From contig ML682232.1 of NCBI GenBank assembly GCA_007922195.1, positions 1,167,825 to 1,231,824 on the forward strand: a stretch of DNA of 64,000 nt. The letters run 5' to 3'. The DNA comes from Podocnemis expansa (Eukaryota > Chordata > Testudines > Podocnemididae). The translations under genes and the position numbers were made by a program. Shown here in pieces: positions 38,596 through 53,500 of the stretch; position 1 is the first letter of the stretch; every line of letters starts with the position of its first letter. The notes under the pieces were generated by a model. It saw only the letters and a program-made list of their open reading frames with translations. It was not told the DNA's origin and made no database searches.

Positions 38596-41500
38596 TTTTA
38601 AGGAAAAGAAGTGTGTGTTTTACATCTCAGGAAGATACTGTAGTTTTAATTTTAATAGAGGTTTCAGAACATATGATATTTTGTTAATTTACAAACACTG
38701 AGAATATTGGTATGAAAAAAGATTTGGAACATTGTACTTTCAAATATACTTTCCAAAAAAAAGTTGCTCTTGTGAAGTCATTCGTGTTCCATAATGACAC
38801 CAGTCAACACATGCTTGTGATTTGTGTGTGTCTGGTTAAAAAATTACTGCCAGGGTCACTGAAATGGCTTTTTTTTGGCAGGCAAAGGTTCATTTGTAGT
38901 ATATACAGCTTTCTCTATATGACATCAATAGAAGTGCCTTTCAGTCAGCCAATGAGAGCCCATGGAACAGTGCCAAAGGAACTTCCTGAATCTGCTTAGT
39001 AGATTCCCTAGGTATCATTCTTTGATTCCTGATTGCTGCATACAGCAATTGGACTAGACAGATCAAAGGGATCTGTTCTGGGGAACAGCAGAGAAGAGAG
39101 AATGCTTGTCATAAGCCTATGAAATATTTTTGAAATTACTTATTTTTAGTTGCAAGAACTGTTTTAGCTTGTTGAAGAAAATTGTATTTATTTAAAATAC
39201 TGATTAGAACATCTAAAGTTAAAGTATATTTTAGAATGTCTGTAGTGTATGCTGTAAATTAAAACTTTGCGTCAGTTGTGAAAATTTGCATTTTTGTGGT
39301 TATTGAATGACAAACAATCGTTGGTTCACTAGTAATTCAATCTATAATAAAATATAATTGATTTTTATAATTGACACCAGATGACAGTTTGAAATAGAAG
39401 TACTTTGTGAAGAAGAATTAATAAGATGAAACATCTAACCAATTCTTTTGGTAGAGGTGTTGGTCTCATAAAAATAAATGGAGCACTCTTGTCTATCCTA
39501 CCTTTGTTTCCAAATGAGCGATACCAGATGATTCTCTTATGCAGCAGGAATCTTCCAGCATCAGACTTTAGGACAACTTATCACTGGGAAAAAGACACAC
39601 AGCTTTCCTAGGACCTTTTAATATTTGGCATTTTTTTAGTGTACTAGCACATTGTTGCCTCTAATACCCTTGTAACCTTTTGGAAGCCATTTCAGTTTAT
39701 TTGTCTGCAAAGGACAAGTTAAGAATTTCTTTGAAGAGGCAGTAGGATTTCCTGTATAGTTAGGAATTACATATAATGCAGTTTTCATTTTGTATAACAT
39801 CTTGCATACAAACTGAAATCTCAAGACATTTTACAGAAGTAACATACATAAACGAAAACATTGTTAAACATACATAACATACATAAACTACTAAATGTTA
39901 AACATACATGATATGCATATACTAAAACTGAATGCTGAAGAGAGATAAGCAAGGGGGGAAAAATGGGATGTGAGATAGACTGTTGAATGGAAGAATGAGA
40001 AGGCACTTCCAAAGGTATGTATTGCAGCAACTAAGGCTGTAGCTGTTTGCGATTAGGTATGCAGAATAGGCCTGTGGTAGATGAAGAGGGATCAGAAGGA
40101 CCAGGCCCTTCTAGTAGGCTGCAGTAGATGTATGAAAGATGTTAAATGAGTGGGCTGCTGTTTATTTTTTTCTTTACACCACATTGACTTCAAAGGCAAA
40201 GCCAATTCAACCAGGCATAATTTTCCTAACTTCTAAATGGCTTATTTTATAGAGGATATTTTAATGACTATTACTTGTTTAGATTTATCTATCCATTAAA
40301 AGGTAGTTGTCAGTAAAATGTTAGTAATATCCTATGAAAAAACTGAGGTTCTTCGATTTAAACCACTATAGGTCTGAAAGAAAATGATTTTGTGTCTAAG
40401 CGTCCAGCTACTTCTGAAGCCAACAGTGTTACTCCGAAAAAGGCCAAGCCTAATGAGGTTGGTGCTGGAAGCAATTCAGCTGTGTCACCTTCAGTTAACT
40501 CTCCAACAGTAACACCATCACAAAATGTATCTTCAAAAGGTAGGGTAGATTAAATAGTCTAGCTGTTAAATCCATGTGTCTGTTTCATGGAGAAAGCTAG
40601 CACTAATGCAATATTCAGGTTAAACAATAAGCCCTCAGACATTAAGGCCAAGTTAATTCAACAGCTCTGCCTTTCCCTTGTGTGGCATAAGCTTTAAAAG
40701 ATGTTCTCTTCTTCTATAAGAAAGTATTTTTCTAATACTTTCTGTAATAGAAGCTGAAATTTTACAAATGTATGGTATATTTAGTGTTCAGACTTTGCTT
40801 GTTTTAGATTCCAGTGATCTCTAAAAGCAAGCCAAGAATTAAGTTACCTAGTTCGGTATTTGTGAAGATGTGAATGTTTAGAGTTCAGTGGCTTGGAGCT
40901 AATCATGTTATCTTAATCTATATATAAAAAAAACGGAATAAAAATTAGAATCTTTTCCAAAGATTATTAACCAAGAAAGCAAGGATTCTGTGAGTGCGGA
41001 ATTTGTTGTTTGTACCACCTACTACAGAAATCCCATCCTCTCAAGAAAAAAGTTCTCCTTTTATAGCAGTATTGTTGATTTAGTTTGAAATAGACTGCCC
41101 CCCCCCAGCATATGCCATCCCACAATAGGAGAGGATTTCTGACTATTTTAGATTAGTGTATTCTTAGAAACAATTCAGCAAACCTACATGAATTTATGAA
41201 ATGTTTCAGTTGACCCAAGTATTAGTTTTTTTGCACCTGCTCCTGCTATTGGTCAAAATGTTTCAGTTGAAATATTCTGCCCAGTTCTTCTTATAAAGTG
41301 GATGTATTTGGGTTGACAGATGTGGCCTTAGTTCATAGTGTAGCAGATTATAGTTGACCTAAAATAGTTCATTCATGGAGGAAAAATAATAGAAAAAGGA
41401 GGAAGAAAAGATAGCCTCCTCATATGTTTATTTTTCCATTCATCTGAACTGCTCGCCCTGATTTGACTGTATGCAAGAATGAGAAATTCATCTGTAGAGG

Positions 41501-44500
41501 CAGCTGGCTCTGATTTTGGCAGCTCCAAGAGAGCTGGAAACCCAAATATAAGCAATATTCGTTAAACACTGGCTATTCCAGTGTTTAAATACAAAGTGAT
41601 TAGCAGGTGGCAAATAATTTTTAGAGAGAGAGAGAGAAAGAGTATGTCAGTCCTTCAAGAATTGAGGCTGTCAAAGTGAAAACAAAAATTCTAAAAGCTG
41701 TCCCATGCCCAAATTAATGGAGGATGAAAATAAACACATTAACATCAGGGCTTTTGTGGTAGTGATGTATAAGGAAGTTAGAAAACAAGAAATAGGTGAT
41801 CTGCATATCTCTTCCTTTCTTAGAGTCTTTTTGGCCATATAATAAATAATGTGTGAAAGATGTCACAAAAAAGAAAGGGTAGATAAAATGGAGATTGGAA
41901 TTCAATCTTTAATTGCAGCTTCTACTGTCACTTCAACAGTAATAGATTTCATTTTAAACCGTGTGTTTTTTTGGACTTCTAAGAAGTTTTGTTATAATTA
42001 CTCTTGTGATTGACTTTGAATTCAGAGTTCTCATATACACCTCACATTTTACAGGTACTAATACCACATCAAGCAATGTTAAAAATGGATCACCTTTTCC
42101 ACGAGCTTGTCCAAAATGCAATATTCACTTCAATCTTATGGATCCTTTGAAAAATCACATGAAGGTAAAAGATTTCTGTACTTGTGAAAAGTAATTACAG
42201 ACATTTGTAGGATTAAGCAAAGTTGTGAAACAATGGCCACATTTTTATTACAAATTGCTGATAGTTTGCTCTCTGGATATTTTCACCATGTGTCCAGTTC
42301 TCTGCTTATCACACTTGAGAGCAAAGAGTAATGTAAAAGAAATTAGAAAAATGAGAGTAATTTTCACCTGTTTTTTCATTGTTCCTGATCAGTTCGAAAG
42401 GTGCACACTTGCTTGGCCATGTTTAGGGGAGAAAAATCTTGTTAGGTGTGTGTAGCCTAGTTCTATGAGAGGCTTAGCACCTCCTGTATAGCATTGATTA
42501 TCCTCAACTGCCATGTAGCAGGAGTTCAGACTCTTGCAGAAATGAATCTTATATACCTACAAATTAATACATACAGGAAAAATACGCCTCCCTTCAAGAG
42601 CCAGAAACAGTGCAAAAAAAATTATTTTTACAAAAGAGAGAAAAATATTTTTCTCGTCTCAGTAAAAGAATCAAAACCTAATTAGGAAATGAATAGCTAC
42701 CCAAAGAAGCAAGGAGTCCTGCCTCACTTAAAGACTAACAAATTTATTTATCACAGGTGCTTTCCTGGGAGAAAATCCCACTTCATCAGGTGCTTTGAAG
42801 GTGGGACAACTTACATTATGGGAGGAAAATAAATGCAGGGGAGTGTAAGACATGGAATCAGGTCATACTGCCACAGGAAATCAAAGCAGTTGTTAAGATT
42901 CAAATACTGGGAAATGGCACGTAGAGGAAGTTGAAGTCAAATCACCTGTTGTAATGGGAAAAGAATCCTTAGTCACTATTTAATCCTGCTTTCACACAAT
43001 TAAATCTGCATATGAGTTCTAGTTCAGCTGTTTCTCTTTGAAGTCTTGATGTCCCATTGACTTGCTTAAGCACAGGTGTTAACAAATCATTCACAGAGTG
43101 ATTAGTAAAATGGAAATGCGCAGGAACTGGTTTTTGAATGTTGTGAAAAACTGACATCAGTAATCACAACATTCAAAAACCAGTTGCTGAGCAGTTCCAT
43201 CTTTCTAATCACTGTGTATGATTTGTTAACATCTGTGCTTAAGCAAGTCAATGGAACATCAAGACTTCAAAGAGAAACAGCTGAACTAGAACTCTTATGC
43301 AGATTTAATTGTGTGAAAGCTGGATTAAATAGGGACTATGGATTCTTTTCCCATTACAACAGGTGATTTGACCTCAACTTCCTCTGTAGGCTGTTTACCT
43401 GTATTTGAATCTCAACAGCTGCTTTGATATCCTGTTGCAGCATGATCTGATCCCAAGTCTTACACTCCCCTGCATTTATTTTCCTCCTATTCTGTAAATT
43501 CCTCCATCTTCAAAGTGTCTGATGAAGTGGGATTTTCTCCCACAAAAGCTCATGGGATAAATAAATTTGTTAGCCTTTAAGTGCCACTGGACTCCTTGCT
43601 TGTTTTGCTGAGCTAGACTAACATGGCTGTCCCTTTGGAACTTGGCATAGATACTCAACTACACCTCCTCAGTTCTGATCCATTCATGATCATTTTGTTG
43701 GAGAAAAGGTACATTCTTTTGAAGAATTTAGTGCTGAAAGATACTGTTTAAAAAAGTTGATTTACTTGGTTTTATTAACTCACAATTTTTTAAATAAATA
43801 TATCTTAGTTAAACTAGTTGGGATAGATATGTCAAAAGCTACCGTTTCACCCACAGCAGGAAATGAGTTTATCATAAACAGGAATTTGAAAAATTAATAC
43901 TAAGAAGCAAGACATGTTATTCAGCAAAAGACAAAGTTGTCCTCTGAAGTGTTCAAACTTTGTTAACTGTTGGATGCCTATATATTACCTTCTCTCTGAA
44001 GAGCTCAACATACTTGCTAAACATTATTTTGCAATATATCTGTTAGATATATAAGCATTAGCTACATATTTAGATAGGAAAGCAGAGGCCATAGGTGGTA
44101 GACCCCTTTTCATATTCTAAATTCATTCATGGATCTGGGAAAGGACTCTGATATTTTTACTATCAGTTATCTGCTCTGATCAGTCCAGCATATTGTCTCT
44201 TTAAAACATCTGTATATATAAAACACCATATTTAAAAATAATATAACTTTCTTCATAATTGTCAACAAACTCATACAAATATCATGTTTATAAAGCAGCT
44301 GTTTTACTCAGCTTAACTTAAATGTCAGGTGGGAGAATAGTTTCTGGTAAATAAAATGAAGATTGGAAAAATTTGAATTGTGCTGTCAGTTTCAAAAAAT
44401 TTTTTTGCCCATCATTTAAAACAAGATATTAATTTTGTCTTGAAATTTATGGTTGTCTTTTATGACCATGAAAGAAAAATCCCTTTGTCAGTATTTAAAA

Positions 44501-47500
44501 TTCCCAGTCTTTAATTATCTAAATGATCTAAAATATGTATTTTTGTATTTTCAACAACACAAGAGCAGATATCATCCAGAATAAGTATAAATTCAAGAGC
44601 AAGGTCAGAATATGTTTAACATGACAGAAATCAAAATACACTTGTAGCTTTTGATTGTAGATTACTCCCCCCCCCCCCCCCAGTTTCTAGCTGTTTTAGT
44701 GCAATTTGGTGACTTAAAATTGTCTCTCTCTTTCAGTATTGTTGTCCAGATATGGTAAATAACTTCTTTATGGGAATGGCCAAAACAGAATGTTCAAATA
44801 CGCAAAGTAAGACTGCTGAATCTGAGAAAGGAAAATTGATCATGTTAGTTAATGACTTTTATTATGGAAAGCATGAAGGTGATGTCCAGCGGGTACAACA
44901 GGAACAGAAAACTCACACAACTTTTAAGTGCTTCAGTTGTTTGAAAGTTCTTAAAAATAACATAAGGTATCTAAACATTCACTTCTGTAACTGCTAGTAA
45001 CTACATGTTAGTAACAAAAACAGTTAAAAATCATCCAGTCATAATTGTCTTTGGAATGTGAAGATGCATTTTATCTAGCTGGCTTAACTTGAATGTGAAG
45101 TAAAACAATTCATTTTTCATTTACAAGTGTATGTTTGCAACTTAAATTTTGTACAAGTTAGGATGGTTAATTTTAATACCTCCATGATAAAGAGCATTGC
45201 ATGTTTTAGTAAATCTGGTTGTGGTGCTGTGAGAGTGGAAAGAGCAACACATTATTACCTTTTTATGTTTTGCTATCCAGATTGATGACCTCAACAGTGA
45301 ATTTCAGCGTAATTCCCTATGGGAGTCTTAAATGAGTAATTGTTGGTTGTGCACCCCTTGTAAAAATTGTTCTTTTGATTGAATAAGTTTAATTTCAAAG
45401 GCAACAAAAAGCTTTCATAAGCTGTTTCAGTAGATGGGCCAGTTTGTATCACAAATGCTTTGGCAATTAAGGTTGTAGTTCCTATTCATAAGGCTCTTGT
45501 AAGAGAAGCTGATATAGCAAAATGTAAAACTGAAAAATGGACTGGGCCTTCAAAGGGCAAAGTCTGCAAGTTAAAATAAACAGGTTTGTGCTAACATTAA
45601 ACTCATATCATTAAGTAAAACAAAAGGTTCTTATAATTGCAGGCATTAAAATTGCTGTTATACACACTTGAAAACTAAGTCACAAATAGAACTACTAGTA
45701 ATTTGTCTTTTAAGCAGCCAGCTGGAAAATATTGTATGTTGTCAGACCTTCAAAGGCATTGCTTCATGATTTGATAGTTGCTGTTGGCTATGGCATTTCC
45801 TTCCTTTCATTTATCTTTAAAAACTGTAAACAGCATTTGATGTAGGTTGAAGAAAGTTGTTTGTCTTTTTCTGTGCATAATAGTTTTGCTATAAAAATAG
45901 GAGCTTCTCTTTTATATCACCTTAAAAATAGTCCATAAACAGTAGTATTACATAAAAGAATATTCTAAATTTAAAAAAAAAATTGTTTACTCTCTAATGA
46001 TGCTTTTGTTAGTTGATTTACATATTTGATTTATCAATAAGGTTAATCATTAACAAAATATTTTAATAGATTATTTTCTTTTAAGTGATCATACTTGAGC
46101 TCTTCCAAAAATATACTAGTCAGTGGATTCCTCTTGAGGCTTGTGCTTCTAGCATGAAACAAACTGTAATTCCCTTAGCTTTCAAAGTTTCTTGTTTTTC
46201 AAGATACTTGTAGCTGTGCCTCCTAATTGCCAGTTTTCAGCCCTCTCTATATAATCTTTGTAGTTATCATTCTGACCTGTCAAGTGCATATCCCGGAGAT
46301 GCCTCTGTCACTGGAGACTGTTTATTGTCTCCTCATTGATGTTAAAGTCAGAAGTTGTGAATATTCTCTTGTTTACTCTGTCCTGTAACTTTCTGTTATT
46401 TTTTATTAATTTTTCTGTTTTAATAATTAGGCCAGATTTATATGACCCCAATAACTGAACCACCATCAGGCTTTTTTGGCATTTGTATTTCTATTGTGCA
46501 GGTTTAAAGAGTCTATAAAGTAGTGCCTTGACATTGACTCTGTAGTTGGAAATAAATAAATTAAATAAATAAATAGGGCCAGTTTCCTGGGGTTACATAA
46601 CTAACGCACCTTCTGTAGACTCTGGTGAATGTGATGTCAGATAGAGCCCTGCACAGATACAGATAAGTGGATCCGTGTCCGACCTGCATCCGCAAGAAGT
46701 AGTCTGTGGATATCCGTGCTGTATCTATGGATGCGGATATCCGCATATTTGCAGAGCTACAGCTCTATGCAGATAAAAATAAATGGATCCATATCCAATC
46801 TGCATCCACAAGAAATGGTCCGCGGATATCCATGTTGTATCCGCGGATGCGGATAACAGGTCGATATCTGTGGATATCTGTGGATTTGCAGGGCTCTAAT
46901 GTCAGATGACAGTAATGTTGTGGTCCAGCTATGCTCCTACAGGATCTGTTGGAGTGGTGCTTGAGAAATTTTCTCCAAAACTGCTTTCTTCTTACTACAG
47001 TGTGGATGGCCATTGGTGCAGAGGCAAACTCTTATTTCAAAGCAAGTTGGTGCCATCATCAAACGTCCATAGACAAGTTGTTCCAGTGGTTAATTGTCCT
47101 CCCCAAAAGTATTTGCATCTTATAATATAGTCAAAACTATCTATCTCAAGTTTCCAGTCATATGGTCTTGTTATGCCTTTGTCTGGTAAATTAAAGAGCA
47201 TTTTAGTATCAGAAATTTTCCTCCATGTATGTTGTAATAGTATAGACTATAGCCAAGTCATCTCTTAAGCTTTTCTTAGATAAACTACATTAATTGAGCT
47301 TTGTTCATCAGTTACTGTGTAACACAGATTTTCTAGGCCTTGAATCATTCTTGTAGCTCTTTTCTGAGCCCTTTCCATCTTGTCAACATCTGTTTTCAAG
47401 GGTGGACCAGAACTGGACAGTAATGGTCACATGAACATATACAGTAGCAATACCCTCATTTCTAGTCAATGTTTCCCCTGCTTATACTGCCAAGGATTTT

Positions 47501-50500
47501 GTTAGTGGTCTTAGCAACCACGTCACACTAGTAGCTCGTCTTCAGTTGGTTATCCATCATGATACCCTTTTGGAGACACTGTTTCACAAAATACTGTCCC
47601 CTGTCTTTAAGTATGACCTGCATTTTTATTTATAGATGTGATTTTGCATTTGGCTGTATTAAAACACAGGTTGTTTAAGTGAGACCACCTTGCCAAGATC
47701 ATTCTGTAGAACTGACCTCTTCTTGACATTCTTTACCACTCATAGTTTTTATATTATGTACACACTTCACCACGAGTCACTAGCAGTTCTCCTCAGCATG
47801 CCTCCTGTAATAAGTCAAATACAGTAGTGTTCTGTAGAAGCCCAGGAAAGAACAAAAAGATAGTATGTACAAACAATTACACACCAAACCTCCTCCCCTG
47901 TACTTTAAAGCTGATATCTAAATACAGCTGCTGAAAGTAGAGGGAATCCATGGATATGAGTTGGTTGAGTTGAGTGACTTCTACCTTCTGGTTAATGGAA
48001 TGGGGGCTTCGAAGGGCATGCACATGGTCCCCATATTATTCAGCAAGGTTCAGCAGCATATTCAGGAACATGAGTCCTACAGTAAAGTGAATGGAGTTGA
48101 CTTGCCTACAGATTGCTTATTTGTTGTTTCACTTCATTAGATTATAAATTCTTTGCACCACGGACTGTCCCTTCTTGAAGACTGGAAATCATCCGACATA
48201 TTATATGCGGTGTTGTAGCCATGTTGGTCCTGGACTATTAGACAGACAAACATGGGCAAGGTAATTGCATTTATTTGACCAGCTTTAGTAGGTGAGAGAG
48301 AAGATTTTGAGCTCACACAGAGCTCTTCTTCAGATCATTTTCAGACCCCAGTACCTGAAGGTGATCTGAAGAAAGGCTCTGTGTAAACTCTAACTCTTCT
48401 CTCTCTCCAACAAAATTGGTCTAACAAAAAATATTATCTCACCCACCTTGTCTGTCTGATTTATTAATGGCATGAGTATGAGCAAGTTTGACATAATACT
48501 ATAGGTTCCTTATACTGCTTATATCCTTCATATATATAATTTTACTGCTTATGTCCTTATACTGCTTATATCCTTCATATATATATTTTTGAGAATTCAG
48601 AAACTATAAGAACTTTAAGTCTCATCATAATTCACCTGAAAAGTGTTAATATTCAGTAGTGTTTCTCAAGGCTTCTCTTTACATATTGCATGTCTCATTT
48701 GTCAAGTATGTTTTTTCTTTAAACTTAGCCTGTACACCTGTTCATTATATTTTAAAGGTTTATGAACCACATGAAACACCACTTAGAGCTTGAGAAGCAG
48801 AGCAGTGAAAGTTGGGAAAGCCACACCACCTGTCAGCACTGTTATCGTCAGTTTCCCACACCCTTCCAGCTGCAGTGCCACATAGAAAGTACACACACCC
48901 CTTATGAGTCATCTAGTAAGTTTGATCACTTTATGTTTAATCATTTTGTTGTTATAATTTTATTTGTTTGCTGAGTTGTAATTTGCAGATAAAGCTACAG
49001 GAAACCGCTGTTTTGTTTTGCTTCTGTTTTTGTTTCTTAAGTAGAAAATAAATACTGAGGTTAGAGGGTGGTTGATCAGCTAGTTTTATCAGCTTTTAGT
49101 TATCATGTTTAGCTATCAGATTTTGTTCAGATTAGTTGTTTTAAAGATTACTGTTGTAGTCCAGGTGTAAAAACAACATCATCAACAACTAGCTCTCTTG
49201 TACCAGATTTCTTGTAAAAGTCAGTTGTGCCACACTAGGAAATTCTGACTACACAGCTCTTGAAGCAAGTTGCAGAAACAAAATCTGCAGTTTTTGCCAT
49301 CTTGATATTTAATACTCATATGTGTAACCCGTTTTGTGTATGTATGTGTATTTAGCAGTTTACACATGTACAACACATTATTTCTGCCCCCAAATGCCAA
49401 AGGAATACATTATGACTATTTTCTTTTTCAGCTATTTGTAAGATCTGTGAATTATCCTTTGAAACAGAGCAAATTCTTTTGGAACATATGAAGGACAATC
49501 ATAAGCCAGGTGAAATGCCATATGTTTGCCAGGTACCTCAGAGTGTTCAATATTGTATTTAGAACACTTTTTATTTTTCCTTAAAATTTTCAACAGGAAA
49601 GTTATTATAAGGTGTCATGAGGTTAAATTAAGTTTTTATTTCTAGGTGTGCAATTACAGATCATCAGCTTTTTCAGATGTAGAAACCCATTTTAGAACGG
49701 TGCATGAAAACACAAAGCATTTGCTTTGTCCATTTTGCCTCAAAGTTATTAAAATTGGAGCACCATACATGCATCATTACATGAGGCATCAAGTAAGTAG
49801 CTATTAAGTTATAACTCTTTATGCTGTAGAAATGTGCTCAAAAAAGCAAAACTTAGTTTAGTAATATGTTAATATGCATCGCCCCCAATAAAAATAGCTT
49901 AAATGATGGTATGGCCATTGATAAGGGGAGAAGAATTATGTTTTAAAATACAGGCAGTAAATATACTAATAAGGAAAATTTTAATTATATAAAGTTTTGA
50001 GCCATTTCTTTTATGTAAATTATTGGATTCCATTGGTAAATTTCTTCAGCATATAGATATTTGATTTTTTTGAGTAATTTGCATCAACAGTGACAGTAGG
50101 CATCTCATTAAAAAATCTCTGCACATTCTATAAAAGAATACGTTTGTCATCTCTTTGCTTAGCTATCATACTGAGCATTCTTATTTGTCTTGGAATGAAT
50201 GGAAAAACCACCCACCGGCTCTCATGGTACCGGATGAAGATTATAAAGTAGTTATATTTGTTTACAATTTCATTGAATTGGTAACCTAGATGCTACTGTT
50301 ATGTAGCGCTTATGTATTATTTTGTATTTTAAAGCATTATAAAAACTTCCACCTTCTGGTTTATTATACAGTGTTAAGATTTCTGTGTTTATTAAGAGAG
50401 TGACTTGTTATAATAATATTAGGTTGTTATTGCTTGAGACCTGCTAGGATGGCAGTTTCAGTTCATCAGAAGATTCCTACTTACTGTAGATTGTCTTCCA

Positions 50501-53500
50501 TTTTTAAAAGAAAAAGGGAATATACCGTTGCACTAAGTGCAGACTGCAGTTTTTGACATGCAAAGAAAAAATGGATCACAAGACTCAGCATCACCGGACA
50601 TTCAGAAAACCTAAGCAACTAGAAGGATTACCTCCTGGAACTAAAGTAAGTGTATGTCATATATACAATAAAAGAGAAAAGAAAAAAACTAGTAATGGAG
50701 AGAGCCTGTTTAGAGAGGAGAAGGGACGACTGAATTTTAGATGGGAGATACTGAGCAGTTGGGAAAAGAAAGAATCTTCCCTGTTCAAAGCAATCAATTT
50801 TACATCCTCCCAAAAGCAGATTGTGTCATTTTGCCTGCCATTCCTTTAACTGAATGGGACCATATTTGTCCTGAACAGGTCTTTGCACCTCGTAATATGC
50901 AATTGATAATAGCTCCCCTGCCACTTCTTAGCAGAAGCCTGACCTGCTGCTTTCCTGAGCTGAGGATCCTGTTTTTCCCTCCTCTTTCCCCTTCACTTCC
51001 TTGAGAAAAGCAGAGGCATCATCATGTTGGCTGTAAAAAAGGTGTGAGTGGTTGAGAATCTTTCTCAATTTATGGGGGTGCGTTGGAGAAGAGTAGCAGA
51101 CAGCAAGAGGACAAGAGTTGGTGCTCCCTCATTAGCACTCTCTCCTGAGTGCTGAGAGCTCTAAAAGATCTGTAGACCCATGTTTGAAGGTAAATGAAGA
51201 GAGTTGCTCTTACTGTATATCAGGCGTGGCCAAACTGTGGCTCAGGAGCCACATGTGGCTCTTGAATGAAAAAGTTTGACTCGCAGAAGAACATCAGCAA
51301 ATCAATTTAGTAGGTAAAAGTATATGGCTATATGCCTCAGTGTGGCTCTTGAAGGTTTAAAAATCAACTTGTGTGACTCTTGGGTTCCATAAATTTGGCC
51401 ACCCCTGCTATATATGCTGAGGGAACTTTTCTGGTCAACATCATGTGGAGCATCTTAACTAGTTGCCCTTCCTGAAGAAAAAGTAGACTGAATGAAAGGT
51501 AGTAATTAGTACAGAACTTCCCTGCAAATATGTTTTTTCCTACAAGCTTCTAAGAGGGTTTGAGATGCTTATGAAGAAAATTTATGCACTTGGCAACAGC
51601 GTTGCCTCTAAGCTGTGCCCATGCGCACTCACGCAGAAGCCCTAACTCCCTGGCACAGGCCTCACTGCTGGCGGTGCAGGCTTGTAGCTGCGGCTCCTTG
51701 CCGGCCCCAAGGACACATTCTTCCAGCAGCCAGGGAACTGTTCTGTGGAGTTTAAAATCTCCCCTGAACGTGCTCAGGGCGGGAGATTTTAAACTTCCCT
51801 GCACCGCTTCCTGCCGCCCGGAAGAATGGCAGCAGTGAGGGGCAGGCTCCCTCGGGAGCAGCTCCTGCAGCAGGGGGAGTGGGCTGAAGGAGCGGGGTCA
51901 GGGTGCCAGGGGGTCTCGGGGAAGCCGGCTGGAGAGCGCCCAGCTCTGTAACTCGGGGAAGGCTCACCCCTTCACCTGGCCCCTGGGAAAGTGCTCAGGG
52001 GGAGCAAGCAGATTCCCCAGGATTAGGGTTGCCAGACGTCTGGCAAAAGGAGGATGTGTGCTCCTTTTTACCTTCATGTCCTCCGTCCGGCAGGCATTCT
52101 AAACATAGATGTTTTCTTTTTTTCCTGCTTCTTGATTTTTAGGAGTAGAAGGTGTTAAAAAAAACAAAAAAACCCACCACGCCCAACACAGGGCTGGAAT
52201 CCGTGAGCCCTAAGGGTCTGCACTACACATGAGGAGCAAAATAACGTGCAGCAAAATCAAGGGGGGGAGTATAACATACCATTTCCTCTCTTCTTAGAGG
52301 GGTTTGCAGCAAAAGTATGTGTAGTTCAGTTGGCTGAGCAGCTACCTATCAATCTCTGTGTTGTGGGTTTGAGCCCTATGTGGGGCACTCTGGCTTTTTT
52401 TTGGGGGGGGGGGACTCTTGCTCCCTACAAAAGGCCTAAATTGGGGGAAAATATATAGCAAACCCTAACTAAATGAAGGAAAATAATTTATACTGTGAAT
52501 AAAATTACAAGCAGGGACAAATTAAGTAAAGAAATAAAGGGGCACTTTTGAATTGGTTAGAAACAATGTAGGACTTTTTTTAAATTGTAAAATGGGCTGC
52601 TGTGGAAAATGAAAAAGCAACAAATCAACTTTTTTTTTTTAACTTTTTAGGTGCTTTGCAAGCTTATATTTGCAAATTTAGGGTTTTTTTAACTTTTTTT
52701 AGTTTCATGAACATTAATGAAAGGATCATGAAAAGCTTTCACTTACTGAAAAAGTGAATTTTCAGTACCAGAAAACATCTTGGTAATTTTTTTTTATTTT
52801 AAAGTAATTTTTAAAACGCCAGACTTTGTACTGTTTTGATGCTGCATTCATATTCATTACCATTTTCCATGACATAATGTGGTAATGACAACAATGTTCC
52901 CTTTAAGCTGATGATGCAGCTGACCAAGTTATGGATATACTTGGGGGGGGCAGTGGGGAAGGGGCCAGATATACATTGAGGAATTTGCTCAGCTGCCTTC
53001 ACAACTTGCTCAGCTGCATCATCACCTTAGAGGGAACATCACTTGGCAGGTCCGTGAAGTAGCTGGTCTGTCAGTTGCCTATCAGCTTGACGATGCTATC
53101 ATTTCAATCCCTGTAGGAGAACTGCAGTAGCTGCTTCTGAAAACTATGAAGTACTTCTTTTCAGTAAGCGGTATCACAGGTCAAGCTTCTGTGATAACAC
53201 TTTCTGACCCTGTCTACAATAGTGAAAAAATTCAGAGGTAGTACACAAGGAGTTATGCAAGCTGCACAGACTAGCTTGCATGACTCCAATCAGCTTGTTG
53301 ACTCCCCTTCAGTGCAGCATCTTCACTGTATTGCACCATTTGAGGAGTGGTTTTACTAAGGGAATTTCTGGATTGGCATAGGGCTGGTCTTCACTGACTG
53401 GCAAAATCACCATAGTCATGACCAACCATTCTGATCGACTGATCGGGTTGGTGGAGGCCCACTCAGTTAATTGGGAGGTTGATCCCTGAAGACCATCCTG

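Larger units (their letters stand above)
48916..51220. other. Introns around coding exons 9 to 11
   Basis: No feature other than the exons was recognised. Introns of 113 and 516 bases between exons 8, 9 and 10 contrast with the long introns elsewhere. Confidence 0.4.

Noticed and set aside
46706..46909. Tandem blocks considered as a CRISPR-like array
   Set aside because: Only two diverged units, in a vertebrate intron, within a MITE that has terminal inverted repeats and a target duplication.
52317..52392. A functional tRNA gene
   Set aside because: The anticodon arm and acceptor stem do not pair properly, and the unit lies within repeat sequence; a SINE head explains it.
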